A DNA stretch of 64,000 bases from Trebonia sp963777905 (GTDB lineage Bacteria; Actinomycetota; Actinomycetes; Streptosporangiales; Streptosporangiaceae), in contig CAVZSM010000017.1 of assembly GCA_963777905.1 (NCBI GenBank), forward strand, positions 186,001-250,000, in the 5' to 3' direction. This document shows, piece after piece, positions 45,605 to 54,620 of this stretch. Position 1 is the stretch's first letter, and every line of letters begins with the position of its first letter. The position numbers and the translations under genes were made by a program. The notes below the pieces were generated by a model. It had not been told where the DNA came from. It searched no databases and worked only from the letters and a program-made list of their open reading frames with translations.

Positions 45605-47154
45605 TTGGTCACTCCCAGCCATAGCGCGATCGCGACGTCGATCTCTCCGGCGCCAGGGCAGGGCTTGCCCGCCAGGTCGGCGACGCTCCACGCCACCCGG
45701 ACGATCTTGTCGGCACCGCGGGCGGACACCTGGCCGAGCTCCATCGCGCGGTCAAGCGACTTCAGCGCGCCCTGCTCGGGCGGGAAGGCCCGGCGTAGCT
45801 CGGCGCCAGGGATCTCGGCGTTCAGCCGCCATGGCGTCCCGGCTAGTCGCCTGGCGGCGCGGTCGCGGGCTGCGGCGACTCGCCCCGCGACGACCGCGCT
45901 CGGTTCCGCGTGCTTGCGGTCATACAGCATCTCCCGCCGGTTGACGGGCTCCAGGGTGATCTTGACGTCAACCCGGTCCAGTAGCGGCCCGCTCAGCCGT
46001 CCCAGGTACCGTCTGCGGGCCGCCGGGCTGCACTCGCATGCCGCCCCGCCGGGCGTGGCCGCCCTGGCGCACGGACACGGGTTGGCCGCCAGGACCAGCG
46101 TGAACCGGGCTGGAAACCGGGCGGTCATCGCCTGGCGGGCGATCACCACCTCGCCCGCCTCTAGCGGCTGGCGCAGCGCGTCAAGCACGTCCCGCCCGAA
46201 TTCCGGGGCCTCGTCGAGAAACAGCACGCCGCGATGCGCCAGGCTGGCCGCGCCTGGCCGGATGAGCCCGCTGCCGCCGCCGACGATCGCGGCCTTGCTC
46301 GCCGTGTGATGCGGCGCGCAAAACGGCGGCTCTGCCACCAGCCCCGTCCCCGGCACCAGCGTGCCGGCCACCGAGTGGATCGACGTCACTTCCAGGGCCG
46401 CGGCGGCGTCCAGCCGCGGCAGGATGGTCGGGAGCCGCTCCGCAAGCATCGTCTTGCCAGCGCCTGGCGGGCCCAGCAGGGACAGGTTGTGTCCGCCTGC
46501 GGCGCAGATCTCAGCCGCCATCCTGGCCTCGGACTGGCCAAGCACGTCAGCCAGATCCAGGACCGCTCTGGCCTTGAGCGGCTTGCCGCCAGGGCCGCGA
46601 GGGCGCGGGGACGGCGCTGGCGACGGGGCCGGCGTCGGGGCCGGCCCGCCGCGCAGCCAGATCGCCACCTCGGCCAGGCTGTCCGCCGCGACCACGCGGA
46701 CGTCCGGCACTAGCCTCGCCTCGGCCGCGTTCTCCGCCGCTACGACAACCGTGTCTACGCAGGGTTCCGCCGTGATGACTGCTGGCAGGACTCCAGGGAC
46801 CGGTCGCAGCCGCCCGTCGAGGCCGAGCTCCGCGAGAAACATCTTCCCCGCCGGGGCGGACAGCGGCAGGGCATTGTTAGCGGTCATGATGGCGACCGCG
46901 ATGGCTAGGTCGAAACCGCTGCCGCGTTTGGGCAGGCTGGCCGGGGACAGGCCGACGGTGATCTTCTGCTGCGGCCAGCTCTCCCCGCTATTGACGATCG
47001 CGGCGCGGATCCGGTCCCGCGCCTCCCGCAGCGCCGTATCAGGCAAGCCGATCAGGATCATCATGGGCAATCCCTGGGCGATATCCGCTTCCACCTCGAT
47101 TAGGTGACCTTCGACGCCGACAATCGCGACCGAATGCGCCCGGGCGAGCGCCAT
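45601..47154 (-). CDS. comM: YifB family Mg chelatase-like AAA ATPase (ComM)
   Basis: A 517-residue protein. An N-terminal Lon-protease-like domain (about 1-170) is followed by an AAA+ domain with Walker A SLLGPPGAGKTMLAE near residue 225, Walker B LFLDEAPEFGRDVLDAL near 315 and an arginine-containing second half. ComM is a helicase-like factor that helps branch migration during natural transformation in Gram-negative species; its role in actinobacteria is not established. It follows yraN without a gap and overlaps dprA. Confidence 0.92.
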   Translation of the reverse strand: MALARAHSVAIVGVEGHLIEVEADIAQGLPMMILIGLPDTALREARDRIRAAIVNSGESWPQQKITVGLSPASLPKRGSGFDLAIAVAIMTANNALPLSAPAGKMFLAELGLDGRLRPVPGVLPAVITAEPCVDTVVVAAENAAEARLVPDVRVVAADSLAEVAIWLRGGPAPTPAPSPAPSPRPRGPGGKPLKARAVLDLADVLGQSEARMAAEICAAGGHNLSLLGPPGAGKTMLAERLPTILPRLDAAAALEVTSIHSVAGTLVPGTGLVAEPPFCAPHHTASKAAIVGGGSGLIRPGAASLAHRGVLFLDEAPEFGRDVLDALRQPLEAGEVVIARQAMTARFPARFTLVLAANPCPCARAATPGGAACECSPAARRRYLGRLSGPLLDRVDVKITLEPVNRREMLYDRKHAEPSAVVAGRVAAARDRAARRLAGTPWRLNAEIPGAELRRAFPPEQGALKSLDRAMELGQVSARGADKIVRVAWSVADLAGKPCPGAGEIDVAIALWLGVTK

Positions 47155-47511
47155 CTAGACCGCCCCCCGGACATGCTCAACCGTGAACCCGCCGGCGCTA
47201 TCGTGCAGCAGCCCAACGACGTCAATGCGTATCTGGTCAAACCGGATCCCGTGCGCGGTGAGCCAGCGGACGGCCAGCCTGCGCAGCCTGGCCTGTTTCG
47301 CTCGGCCGACCGCCTCGAGCGGAGTGCCGTACCGCGTGCCGGACCGGGTCTTCACCTCGCAGACGACGAACGTGTGCCGCTCGACCGCGACGATGTCGAT
47401 CTCACCGTCGGCGCACCGCCAGTTGCGGTCAAGGATCCGGAAACCGCAACCCTCAAGGTAGGTAACCGCGGCCTGCTCGCCGTCCCGTCCTAGCACGTCT
47501 TTCGCGCCCAT
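47155..47511 (-). CDS. YraN/UPF0102 family endonuclease-like protein
   Basis: A 118-residue member of the UPF0102 (YraN) family with a nuclease-like fold: GRDGEQAAVTYLEGCGFRIL, DRNWRCADGEIDIVA and VVCEVKTRSG (the D-x-n-ExK motif). The start is the ATG at 47511, 8 bases after GAGG; ATGs at 47517 and 47553 are possible. The stop is immediately followed by comM. No function is proven, although it is always found beside comM and dprA. Confidence 0.9.
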   Translation of the reverse strand: MGAKDVLGRDGEQAAVTYLEGCGFRILDRNWRCADGEIDIVAVERHTFVVCEVKTRSGTRYGTPLEAVGRAKQARLRRLAVRWLTAHGIRFDQIRIDVVGLLHDSAGGFTVEHVRGAV

Positions 47512-47779
47512 CGTCATCACCTCAGCAACGACGATGGCTCGCCACGCGAGCACCGCGCAGCACCGAATTCACGGCTGTGGAGGAATCCTTAAGATCCGCC
47601 CGGCTGTGGATAAAGGTCAGCCGAAATGTCGTAGGCGTCTGTTCTAATACCCGGGGGACCCGCGGCGATTTGGCGCGGGGCAGACGCTAGCTTCGGGCAA
47701 TTCATGGAAATCGTGCGGCCGGGCCGCGCGGTGAGCAGTGATCGGCCGCAGAGTCGGCCGGGGACGTTCCGGATAAAAG

Positions 47780-50140
47780 TTACTGGCGGCTGCGGCGGGA
47801 TTGCGGGACCCGCCCAGCCGGCTGCGACGGGCTGGGCAGCGGCTCGATCGGCGGAATGTCGACGGTGACCGGGTCCGTGCCAAGGGATACCTGCTGGCCG
47901 TGGTGGGTGATCGGCATGGGGTCGCCGGACAGCAGCGAGTAGGTGGCGTCGCGGGAATGGACCTCGACGTGCACGATCCGGTCGCGGTACCGCAGGCGGA
48001 ACGACAGCCCCACGATCCCCGGAGGCAGCCGCGGGCTGAACATGAGCTGGCCAGAGCCGCAGCGCATCCCGCCGAACCCGCCGACCAGCGCGGTCCAGGC
48101 CCCGGCCAGGGAGGCGATGTGCAGGCCGTCCTTGGTGTTGTGCTCGCGGTCCTGGAGGTCCATGAACGCGGCTTCCGCGAGGTAGTCGTAGGCGAGATCG
48201 AGGTGCCCGACCTCGGCGGCCATCACCGCCTGGGTACAGGCGGACAGCGACGAGTCCCGGACGGTGAGCGCCTCGTAGTAGTCGAAGTTCCGCCGCTTCT
48301 GCTCGGGGGTGAAGGCGTCGCCGCGCATCTGCATCGCCAGTACCAGGTCGGCCTGCTTGACGACCTGCTTGCGGTAGAGCTGGAAGTACGGGTAGTGCAG
48401 GAGCAGCGGGTAGTTCTCTTCCGGGGTGCCGGCGAAGTCCCACCTGGCGTACTGGGTGAACCCGTCGTGCTGCGGGTGGACCTCGAGCCGGGAGTCGAAG
48501 GGGATGTGCATGTCGGCGGCGGCGTCCCGCCACGCGGCGGCCTCCTCGGTCGTGACGCCGAGTTCGCGGGCCGCCTCCTGCAGTTTTTCCGCCAGGTCGG
48601 CGGCGCTGGAGAGGTTGTACTGCGCCATCAGGTTGGTGTAGACGTTGTTGTCCTTGACGGCGCTGTACTCGTCCGGCCCTGTCACGCCCTCGATGCGGAA
48701 CTTCCCCTTGGCGTCGTGCTGGCCGAGGGAGCGCCACAGCCGCGCTGTCTCGACGAGCAGCGGCAGGACGACTTCCTTCTCGAACGCCTCGTCTGCGGTC
48801 GCGTCGATGTATTTCATGGCCGCGTAGGCGATGGCGGCGTTGATGTGGAACGCGGCCGTACCTGCGGGCCAGTACCCGGAGGTTTCCTGGCCGCGGATCG
48901 TCCGCCACGGGAAGGCGGCGCCCGCCAGGCCGAGTTCCTTGGCGTGGTCCTGAGCCACGTCCATCACCAGGTACCGCCAGCGCAGCGCGTCCGCCGCCGC
49001 GCCGGGCAGGGTGTACGTCAGGACGGGGAGCACGAACATCTCGGTGTCCCAGAACGTGTGCCCGTCGTACCCGTTCCCTGTCAGCCCCTTCGCCGGGATC
49101 GGCCGGTACTCGGCGCGGGCTCCCGCCTGCATGATGTGGAACAGGCCGAACCGGACTGCCTGCTGGATCTCGACGTCACCGTCGACTTCGACGTCGGCGC
49201 CCTCCCAGAACGAGTCCAGGTACTCCCGCTGCTCCTTGAGCAGCCCGTCCCAGCCGGTCAGCTGGGCCGCGGCGAGCGCGCCGTGGACCTGGTCGACCAG
49301 CGCCGGCCGCGACCGCTGCGACGACCACCCGTAGCCGAGGTACTTTACGAGGCTGAGCTCCTCGCCCGCCTTGACCTGGGCGGCGACCGTCAGCCGGCCG
49401 AGGTCGGGGAACGACTCGGTCCCCATCGTCATCAGCCTCGGGCCTTTGACGTCGTGCGCCATCGCGCAGGCCATCCGCAGCTTGCTCATCCGCGTGCTGT
49501 GGACGAGAACGGCGCGCGGGTGCTTGCCGTCGGACGCCTGGTGTTCCTCGCTGACCAGCGGCGACGACAGCACGGCGGCGGCGCGCGGGTCGGTGGCGGT
49601 TACCGGCACTTCCTCGTTGGCCACGATCTCCGAGAGCACGACCAGCCGCAGGGTCTCGTCCACCGGCTTGACCGTGTACTTGATCGCGGCGACCGCGCGC
49701 TGGGTTAGCGACACCAGCCGCACCGATTGGACCTGGACGGTGTGCCCGGCCGGCGAGGTCCACACGACCTTCCTGGTCAGGGTGCCCGCGCGCAGGTCGA
49801 GGGTCCTGGTGTGCGACTGCACGGACCCGTACCTGATGTCGAACGGCTCGTCGTTCACCAGCAGCCGGATCACCTTGCCGTTGGTGACGTTGATGACCGT
49901 CTGGCCCTCATCGGGGAACCCGTACCCGGCTTCGGCGTACGGCAGCGGCCTGACCTCGTACAGCGAGTTCAGGTACGTGCCTGGCAGCCCGTACGGTTCC
50001 CCCTCATCCAGGTTGCCGCGCAGGCCGATGTGCCCGTTGGACAGGGCGAAAACCGACTCGCTCTGCGCGAGCAGGTCCAGGTCAACGTGTGCCTCGGTGA
50101 GGCACCACGGCTCGGCGCCGTAGGGCGCGTTACTGATCAC
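47780..50140 (-). CDS. GH65 glycoside phosphorylase/hydrolase (maltose/trehalose type)
   Basis: A 786-residue family 65 enzyme, such as maltose, trehalose or kojibiose phosphorylase. The N-terminal beta-sandwich carries FALSNGHIGLRGNLDEGEPY at residues 31-50. The catalytic (alpha/alpha)6 barrel has GYDGHTFWDTEMFVLPVL near 360 and the general acid Glu in IEGVTGPDEYSAV near 490. The C-terminal sheet ends near residue 760. It overlaps a beta-phosphoglucomutase-like gene by 4 bp, which supports a phosphorylase that makes beta-glucose 1-phosphate. The exact disaccharide is not readable. Confidence 0.88.
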   Translation of the reverse strand: MISNAPYGAEPWCLTEAHVDLDLLAQSESVFALSNGHIGLRGNLDEGEPYGLPGTYLNSLYEVRPLPYAEAGYGFPDEGQTVINVTNGKVIRLLVNDEPFDIRYGSVQSHTRTLDLRAGTLTRKVVWTSPAGHTVQVQSVRLVSLTQRAVAAIKYTVKPVDETLRLVVLSEIVANEEVPVTATDPRAAAVLSSPLVSEEHQASDGKHPRAVLVHSTRMSKLRMACAMAHDVKGPRLMTMGTESFPDLGRLTVAAQVKAGEELSLVKYLGYGWSSQRSRPALVDQVHGALAAAQLTGWDGLLKEQREYLDSFWEGADVEVDGDVEIQQAVRFGLFHIMQAGARAEYRPIPAKGLTGNGYDGHTFWDTEMFVLPVLTYTLPGAAADALRWRYLVMDVAQDHAKELGLAGAAFPWRTIRGQETSGYWPAGTAAFHINAAIAYAAMKYIDATADEAFEKEVVLPLLVETARLWRSLGQHDAKGKFRIEGVTGPDEYSAVKDNNVYTNLMAQYNLSSAADLAEKLQEAARELGVTTEEAAAWRDAAADMHIPFDSRLEVHPQHDGFTQYARWDFAGTPEENYPLLLHYPYFQLYRKQVVKQADLVLAMQMRGDAFTPEQKRRNFDYYEALTVRDSSLSACTQAVMAAEVGHLDLAYDYLAEAAFMDLQDREHNTKDGLHIASLAGAWTALVGGFGGMRCGSGQLMFSPRLPPGIVGLSFRLRYRDRIVHVEVHSRDATYSLLSGDPMPITHHGQQVSLGTDPVTVDIPPIEPLPSPSQPAGRVPQSRRSRQ

Positions 50141-50892
50141 AGCAGCTCCCCCAGGTCCTGGACCACGATGTCCGCTCCATGCGACCGCAGCGCGTCCGCC
50201 TGCCCCACCCGGTCTACGCCGACCACGAAGCCGAAGTTACCCGCGCGGCCCGCCGCAACCCCGACCAGCGCGTCCTCGAAGACCGCCGCCTCGGCGGCGG
50301 CGAAGCCAAGCATGCGTGCCGCCTCGAGGAACGTGTCGGGCGCGGGCTTGCCGTGCAGCCCGAGCTTCTTGGCTACCAGGGCGTCGACCCGCACATCGAA
50401 CAGGCCGGCGACGCCGCCCGCGTCGAGGACGGCTTCGGTGTTCGCGCTCGACGACACGACCGCGGTGCGCAGCCCGGCCGCCCTGACGGCTTCGATGTAC
50501 CGGCGGGAGCCCTCGTAGACCTCGACGCCGTCCCGCTTCAGCACCGCGAGGACCAGCTCGTTCTTCCGGTTGCTCAGCCCGTGGATCGTGGACGCTCCCG
50601 GCGGGTCGTCTTCCGATCCTTCCGGGAGCGATATCCCCCTGGATTCGAGGAACGATTTCGTGCCCTCGAGCCGCGGCTTGCCGTCGACGTACTCTTCGTA
50701 GTCAGCCGACTCGAACGGCGCGAACGGCGTCCCGTTCTTGGCCGACCACTCCCGCAGGAAGCCGTCGAACATTTCCTTCCACGCCGCGGCGTGCACGACG
50801 GCGGTCTTGGTCACGACCCCGTCCATATCGAAGAGACAGGCTCTTATCCCGTCCGGCAGTCCAAGCACGTAAGAAACGCCGCCCCTTCGCAA
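50137..50892 (-). CDS. beta-phosphoglucomutase family HAD phosphatase
   Basis: A 251-residue HAD-superfamily enzyme. Motif I is CLFDMDGVVTK with Asp22 and Asp24; Thr/Ser motif II is VVSSSANTE near 155; Lys and the acid motif follow in KPAPDTFLEAARMLG and VFEDALVGVAAG. The cap domain is helical. Relatives next to GH65 enzymes convert beta-glucose 1-phosphate to glucose 6-phosphate. It is 4-bp coupled to the GH65 gene. The start may be the ATG at 50892 or a GTG five codons later. Confidence 0.87.
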   Translation of the reverse strand: MRRGGVSYVLGLPDGIRACLFDMDGVVTKTAVVHAAAWKEMFDGFLREWSAKNGTPFAPFESADYEEYVDGKPRLEGTKSFLESRGISLPEGSEDDPPGASTIHGLSNRKNELVLAVLKRDGVEVYEGSRRYIEAVRAAGLRTAVVSSSANTEAVLDAGGVAGLFDVRVDALVAKKLGLHGKPAPDTFLEAARMLGFAAAEAAVFEDALVGVAAGRAGNFGFVVGVDRVGQADALRSHGADIVVQDLGELL

Positions 50893-50894
50893 GC

Positions 50895-51224
50895 TCAGCC
50901 CGAGAAACCGGGTTTGTCCTCCGGTAGTTCGAGGTCACTCTTCGCCAGCTCCTCGATGTTGACGTCCTTGAAGGTGACTACCCGCACATTCTTGACGAAT
51001 CGCGCCGGGCGGTACATGTCCCACACCCAAGCGTCATGCATCGTTACCTCGAAGAACACGTCACCGGTATCCGTGCCGCGCACCTGCAAGTCGACGTCGT
51101 TGGTGAGATAGAAGCGGCGTTCGGTCTCGACGACATGAGTGAACAGGCCGACGACGTCGCGGTACTCGCGGTAGAGCTGCAGCTCCATCTCCGCTTCGTA
51201 CTTCTCAAGGTCTTCCGCGCTCAT
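50895..51224 (-). CDS. DUF2469 family protein
   Basis: A 109-residue acidic protein highly conserved in actinobacteria: SAEDLEKYEAEMELQLYREY, then VVGLFTHVVETERRFYLTN, VFFEVTMHDAWVWDMYRPAR and KNVRVVTFKDVNIEEL. No enzymatic motif is known. It always sits next to rnhB, as here (5 bp). The ATG at 51224 is the only start. Confidence 0.92.
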   Translation of the reverse strand: MSAEDLEKYEAEMELQLYREYRDVVGLFTHVVETERRFYLTNDVDLQVRGTDTGDVFFEVTMHDAWVWDMYRPARFVKNVRVVTFKDVNIEELAKSDLELPEDKPGFSG

Positions 51225-51229
51225 GTCCC

Positions 51230-51892
51230 CTATTCTCCCTCCACCTGCAGCTGCCCCGGCTCAGGCACGCACCGGAAGGACCTGCGGTGCTCGGGACACG
51301 GCCCGAGCTCATCCAGGACCCGCAGGTGCTCGACGGTTACATACCCCTTGTGACGGCAAAAGCCGTACTCGGGATAACGCTCATCGAGCTCCAGCATCAT
51401 CCGGTCCCTGGTCACTTTGGCGACGATCGATGCCGCGGCGACCGACGCGGCAACCCGGTCTCCCTTCCACACCGCGAGCGCGGGTGAGCCAAGGCCGCGC
51501 ACGGGAAAGCCGTCGGTCAGCACGTATCCCGGCGCGGTGCGCAGCCCCGCGAACGCCCGGCGCATACCCTCTACGTTGCACACGTGGAGTCCGAAGCCGT
51601 CGATCTCGTTGACGGGGATCGTGATCACGTGCCAGTCCACCGCGTGCCGCATGATGTGCCCGTAGGCGTCCTCGCGGGCGGCGGGGGTGAGCAGCTTGGA
51701 GTCGGCCAGCTGCGGCATCCGCCGGATCCCGGCCTGGTCGAGCACGACGGCGGCGACCACGAGCGGCCCCGCGCATGCCCCGCGCCCAGCCTCGTCGATG
51801 CCCGCGACCGGCGCCAGCCCGGCGCGCGCGAGCACGTTCTCGTAGGCGGCGAGCCCGGCGCTGCGCCGCGGCGTGTACCCGTGCTGGACCAT
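51230..51892 (-). CDS. rnhB: ribonuclease HII
   Basis: A 220-residue enzyme that cuts RNA in RNA-DNA hybrids, including single ribonucleotides. Active-site acids are in GIDEAGRGACAGPL (Asp and Glu near residues 33-34), LTDGFP and the AASIVAKVTRDRMM block. I start at the ATG at 51892 (MVQHGYTPRRSAG), which gives a normal length; the frame is open upstream to 51943 but that part is not family-like. The RBS is weak. It lies just downstream of two signal peptidase genes. Confidence 0.93.
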   Translation of the reverse strand: MVQHGYTPRRSAGLAAYENVLARAGLAPVAGIDEAGRGACAGPLVVAAVVLDQAGIRRMPQLADSKLLTPAAREDAYGHIMRHAVDWHVITIPVNEIDGFGLHVCNVEGMRRAFAGLRTAPGYVLTDGFPVRGLGSPALAVWKGDRVAASVAAASIVAKVTRDRMMLELDERYPEYGFCRHKGYVTVEHLRVLDELGPCPEHRRSFRCVPEPGQLQVEGE

Positions 51893-51971
51893 TTCACTTG
51901 GCAGCGTACGCCAACCGCGCCTGCCTCCGCTCGGTGGCGGCAAAGCCGTCCGCGCCGCCCCGCGGGCACGG

Positions 51972-53063
51972 CTAGCGCTGGGCGCCTTGGCGACGCTTGC
52001 GGCGGGCGGAGAAGCGGCGGCGGGCGCGGTGCTGGAGCCAGGTCAGCGGGACGGCGCCGGTGAAACCGAGCGCCAGCGGCAGCGCCGAAGCGACCGGTCC
52101 CGCCGGGCGCAGCGCCGTCCCGTTGTCCATCGCGGCGGCGAGCGCGGCGTTCGAGCTGCTGGCCGCCGGGGAGTTGAGCTGGGGCTGCTCGAAGGTCGCG
52201 GGGATGTTCAGGACGCCCCACCTGCTGGGCGGCCAGATAATGACGAAGGCCCGGCCGAGGACGCCGCTCTCCGGGATCGTTCCGCCGCCCGGGTCCCCTA
52301 TGTGCCCGCGGGAGTCGTAGGAGACCGCGCGGTGGTCGCCCATGACCCAGAGGCGACCGGGCGGCACGGTGACCTTGAACGGCTGGGCGGACGGCCGGTT
52401 GCCCGGGTACAGGTACGACTGCTCGGTGAGCGGGACGCCGTTGACCGTAATCTGGCCGTTGACGTTGCAGCACACCACGTGGTCGCCCGGCAGCCCGATG
52501 ACCCGCTTGATGTAGATGGACGAGTCGTGGCTGATGCCGACGATGCCCTCGAGATCGCTGCCGAACCTGCTGAAGATGTTCGAGCTGGACGGCGTGCTGG
52601 GGTCCCACGATCCGCGGCCGTCGAACACGATGATGTCGCCGCGGTGGATGCCGCGGAAGTCGTAGACGAGCTTGTTGATGAGCACCCGGTCGCCGATGTC
52701 GAGGGTGTTCTCCATCGAGGCGGACGGGATGAAGAAGGCCTGGATCGCGTAGGTCTTGACGATCAGCGCGAGCACTACCGCTATCACGCCGAGCACCAGC
52801 AGTTCGACGAGGGCGCTGCGACGCCTGGGCCGCTTCCGGGCACGGCGGGCGGGGGGCGGCTGCTCGGCGCCGCCGGCATCGTCGCCGCTGTCCGGCCCTG
52901 AGCCTGGCTCGCCCTGCCCGCCCTGCCCGGGCTGGCCGGGCTGGCCGGGCTGGCCGGCGTTGCCGCGGCCGGGAATCGCGCGGGTGTCTTCCAGTTCAGA
53001 CACCGGGTCGGCGGGATCCCACGGCGGCGATCCGAAGCCTTCCCGTGAGCCGGAACCGCTCAT
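51972..53063 (-). CDS. lepB: signal peptidase I (first of two)
   Basis: A 363-residue membrane serine protease that removes Sec signal peptides outside the membrane. The N-terminal 80 residues are cytoplasmic and low-complexity with a GQPGQPGQPG run (9-bp DNA repeats near 52929-52957). A transmembrane segment (about 84-104) precedes the catalytic Ser116 in IPSASMENTL; Lys186 is in YIKRVIGLPGDH. LWVMGDHRAVSYDSR is box E. A second hydrophobic segment near residue 335 and a basic end follow. A second lepB lies directly upstream. Confidence 0.92.
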   Translation of the reverse strand: MSGSGSREGFGSPPWDPADPVSELEDTRAIPGRGNAGQPGQPGQPGQGGQGEPGSGPDSGDDAGGAEQPPPARRARKRPRRRSALVELLVLGVIAVVLALIVKTYAIQAFFIPSASMENTLDIGDRVLINKLVYDFRGIHRGDIIVFDGRGSWDPSTPSSSNIFSRFGSDLEGIVGISHDSSIYIKRVIGLPGDHVVCCNVNGQITVNGVPLTEQSYLYPGNRPSAQPFKVTVPPGRLWVMGDHRAVSYDSRGHIGDPGGGTIPESGVLGRAFVIIWPPSRWGVLNIPATFEQPQLNSPAASSSNAALAAAMDNGTALRPAGPVASALPLALGFTGAVPLTWLQHRARRRFSARRKRRQGAQR

Positions 53064-53183
53064 CCGCGTCCCCCTGTCCCCTCACGCCAGGCTGCACCGT
53101 CGTCGCTCATCAGCTTGAGCGTATCGCCACTTTCGCAATGGGTGATCGCTCGCACCGCTAACGATCATGGCGTTGCCCAAGGA

Positions 53184-54119
53184 CTAGCTGCCCATTTCCC
53201 GCGAATCGTCACCAAGTTCCGGCGCCCGGCGGCGGCGCCAGGCGAGGACGCCGACGGTCAGGGCGGCGGCCGTGCCGCCCAAGACGGCGGGCGCCGCAGC
53301 CGTGGCGTGCAGCGCCACCTGCTGGAATGTGGCGGGAATGGGCAGGTCACCGATCCGTGACGGCGGCCAGATGATCACGAACGCGCGGCCGACGACCTCG
53401 CTCTCCGGGATGGCCCCGCCGCCCGGGTCGGTGGTGCGGTAGCGGGAGTCATCGGAATCCGCTCGGTTGTCCCCCATCACCCACAGGTGCCCGGCGGGCA
53501 CCGTTATGTCGAACGGCAGCGAGGACGGGATGTCTCCAGGATGGATGTACGACTGCTCGCTCAGCGGAACCCCGTTGACGGTGATCCGTCCCTGCGCGTC
53601 GCAGCACACCACGTGATCGCCGGGAAGGCCGATCACCCGCTTGATGTAGTCGGTTCCAGGCGCGGTGACGCCGACCAGGTTCGTGAGGTCGTCCCACAGC
53701 CGGAGGAACGGGTTGCCGGGCGGCGGCGGGGCGTCCGGCCCCCACGATCCCTGCCCGCTGAACACCACGACGTCCCCGCGCGCTATGTCACGGAACCGGT
53801 AGACGATCTTGCTGACCAGTACCCGGTCACCCGGCAGCAGGGTGTTCTCCATCGAACCGGACGGGATGGAGAACACCTCGACGACGAATGCCTTGAGCAG
53901 GATGGTCAGGGCAAGCGCCGCGACGACGATGACGACGAGATCGCGCCAGAACGGACGCTTCCGCCGCTGTTTCTTCCCATCAGCGGGCGCCTGCTCCCCG
54001 GCCTGGGCGTCCGCTGGCGCGGGGTCCTGGCCGTTCTGGTTTCCCTGGGTGCCGGGGGCACCGGGGAGATCCTGGTCAGGCACGCCGTCGGAGCCTGGCC
54101 GGCCTGGCTCGGAGGCCAT
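53184..54119 (-). CDS. lepB: signal peptidase I (second of two)
   Basis: A 311-residue paralogue of the adjacent signal peptidase. The cytoplasmic N-terminus (about 1-57) is Pro/Asp-rich. The transmembrane helix (about 60-80) is followed by Ser89 (IPSGSMENTL) and Lys160 (DYIKRVIGLPGDH). LWVMGDNRADSDDSR is box E, with Asn instead of His in the first paralogue. A C-terminal hydrophobic segment (VLGGTAAALTVGVLAW) follows. Tandem sip genes next to rplS and rnhB are common in actinobacteria. It is 24 bp downstream of rplS. Confidence 0.92.
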   Translation of the reverse strand: MASEPGRPGSDGVPDQDLPGAPGTQGNQNGQDPAPADAQAGEQAPADGKKQRRKRPFWRDLVVIVVAALALTILLKAFVVEVFSIPSGSMENTLLPGDRVLVSKIVYRFRDIARGDVVVFSGQGSWGPDAPPPPGNPFLRLWDDLTNLVGVTAPGTDYIKRVIGLPGDHVVCCDAQGRITVNGVPLSEQSYIHPGDIPSSLPFDITVPAGHLWVMGDNRADSDDSRYRTTDPGGGAIPESEVVGRAFVIIWPPSRIGDLPIPATFQQVALHATAAAPAVLGGTAAALTVGVLAWRRRRAPELGDDSREMGS

Positions 54120-54143
54120 CGGCGGTCAGCCCGGCAGCCGTGG

Positions 54144-54503
54144 TCAGCTGGCGGTGGTGTCCCGGCGTTCCTTGATCCGGGCGGCCTTGCCGCGCAGATC
54201 CCGCAGGTAGTAGAGCTTGGCGCGGCGGACCCGGCCACGGGTCACTGGCTCGATCTTCTCGATCGAGGGGCTGTGCACCGGGAAGGTGCGCTCGACACCC
54301 ACGCCGTAGCTCACCTTGCGGACGGTGAACGTCTCCCGGAGGCCGCCGCCCTGGCGCCTGATCACAACACCCTGGAACACCTGGATCCGGGAGCGGTTGC
54401 CTTCCTTGACCCGCACGTGCACCTTGATGGTGTCACCGGGGCGGAACTCCGGGACGTCGTCGCGGATCTGGGCCTGCTCAAGCTCGGCGATCGCGGTATG
54501 CAT
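54144..54503 (-). CDS. rplS: 50S ribosomal protein bL19
   Basis: A 119-residue ribosomal protein at the 30S-50S interface: FRPGDTIKVHVRVKEGNRSR, QVFQGVVIRRQGGG, then SYGVGVERTFPVHSPSIEKI and RVRRAKLYYLRDLRGKAARI. The start is the ATG at 54503 (MHTAIAELE), the standard one; the open frame upstream is not conserved. It is 117 bp from trmD. Part of the rpsP-khpA-rimM-trmD-rplS set. Confidence 0.95.
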   Translation of the reverse strand: MHTAIAELEQAQIRDDVPEFRPGDTIKVHVRVKEGNRSRIQVFQGVVIRRQGGGLRETFTVRKVSYGVGVERTFPVHSPSIEKIEPVTRGRVRRAKLYYLRDLRGKAARIKERRDTTAS

Positions 54504-54620
54504 GGTGGAAATATCCTCAGTCAGTCCTGGCCGGATGTGCGCGCGACGCGCCTCCGGGGTGTAAGCCTTCTTGCCAGGGAAACACCCCGGCGGAGTCAAC
54601 GCCCGAACGGGCAGCGCTCT

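Noticed and set aside
47589..48908. A 439-codon minus-strand frame ending inside the gap before GH65
   Set aside because: It lies in another frame of the GH65 gene and its residues are mostly Arg, Gly, Pro and Ala; no separate gene is supported in 47518-47779.
47801..49708. A 635-codon plus-strand frame
   Set aside because: Antisense to the GH65 gene; the GH65 frame carries all catalytic motifs.
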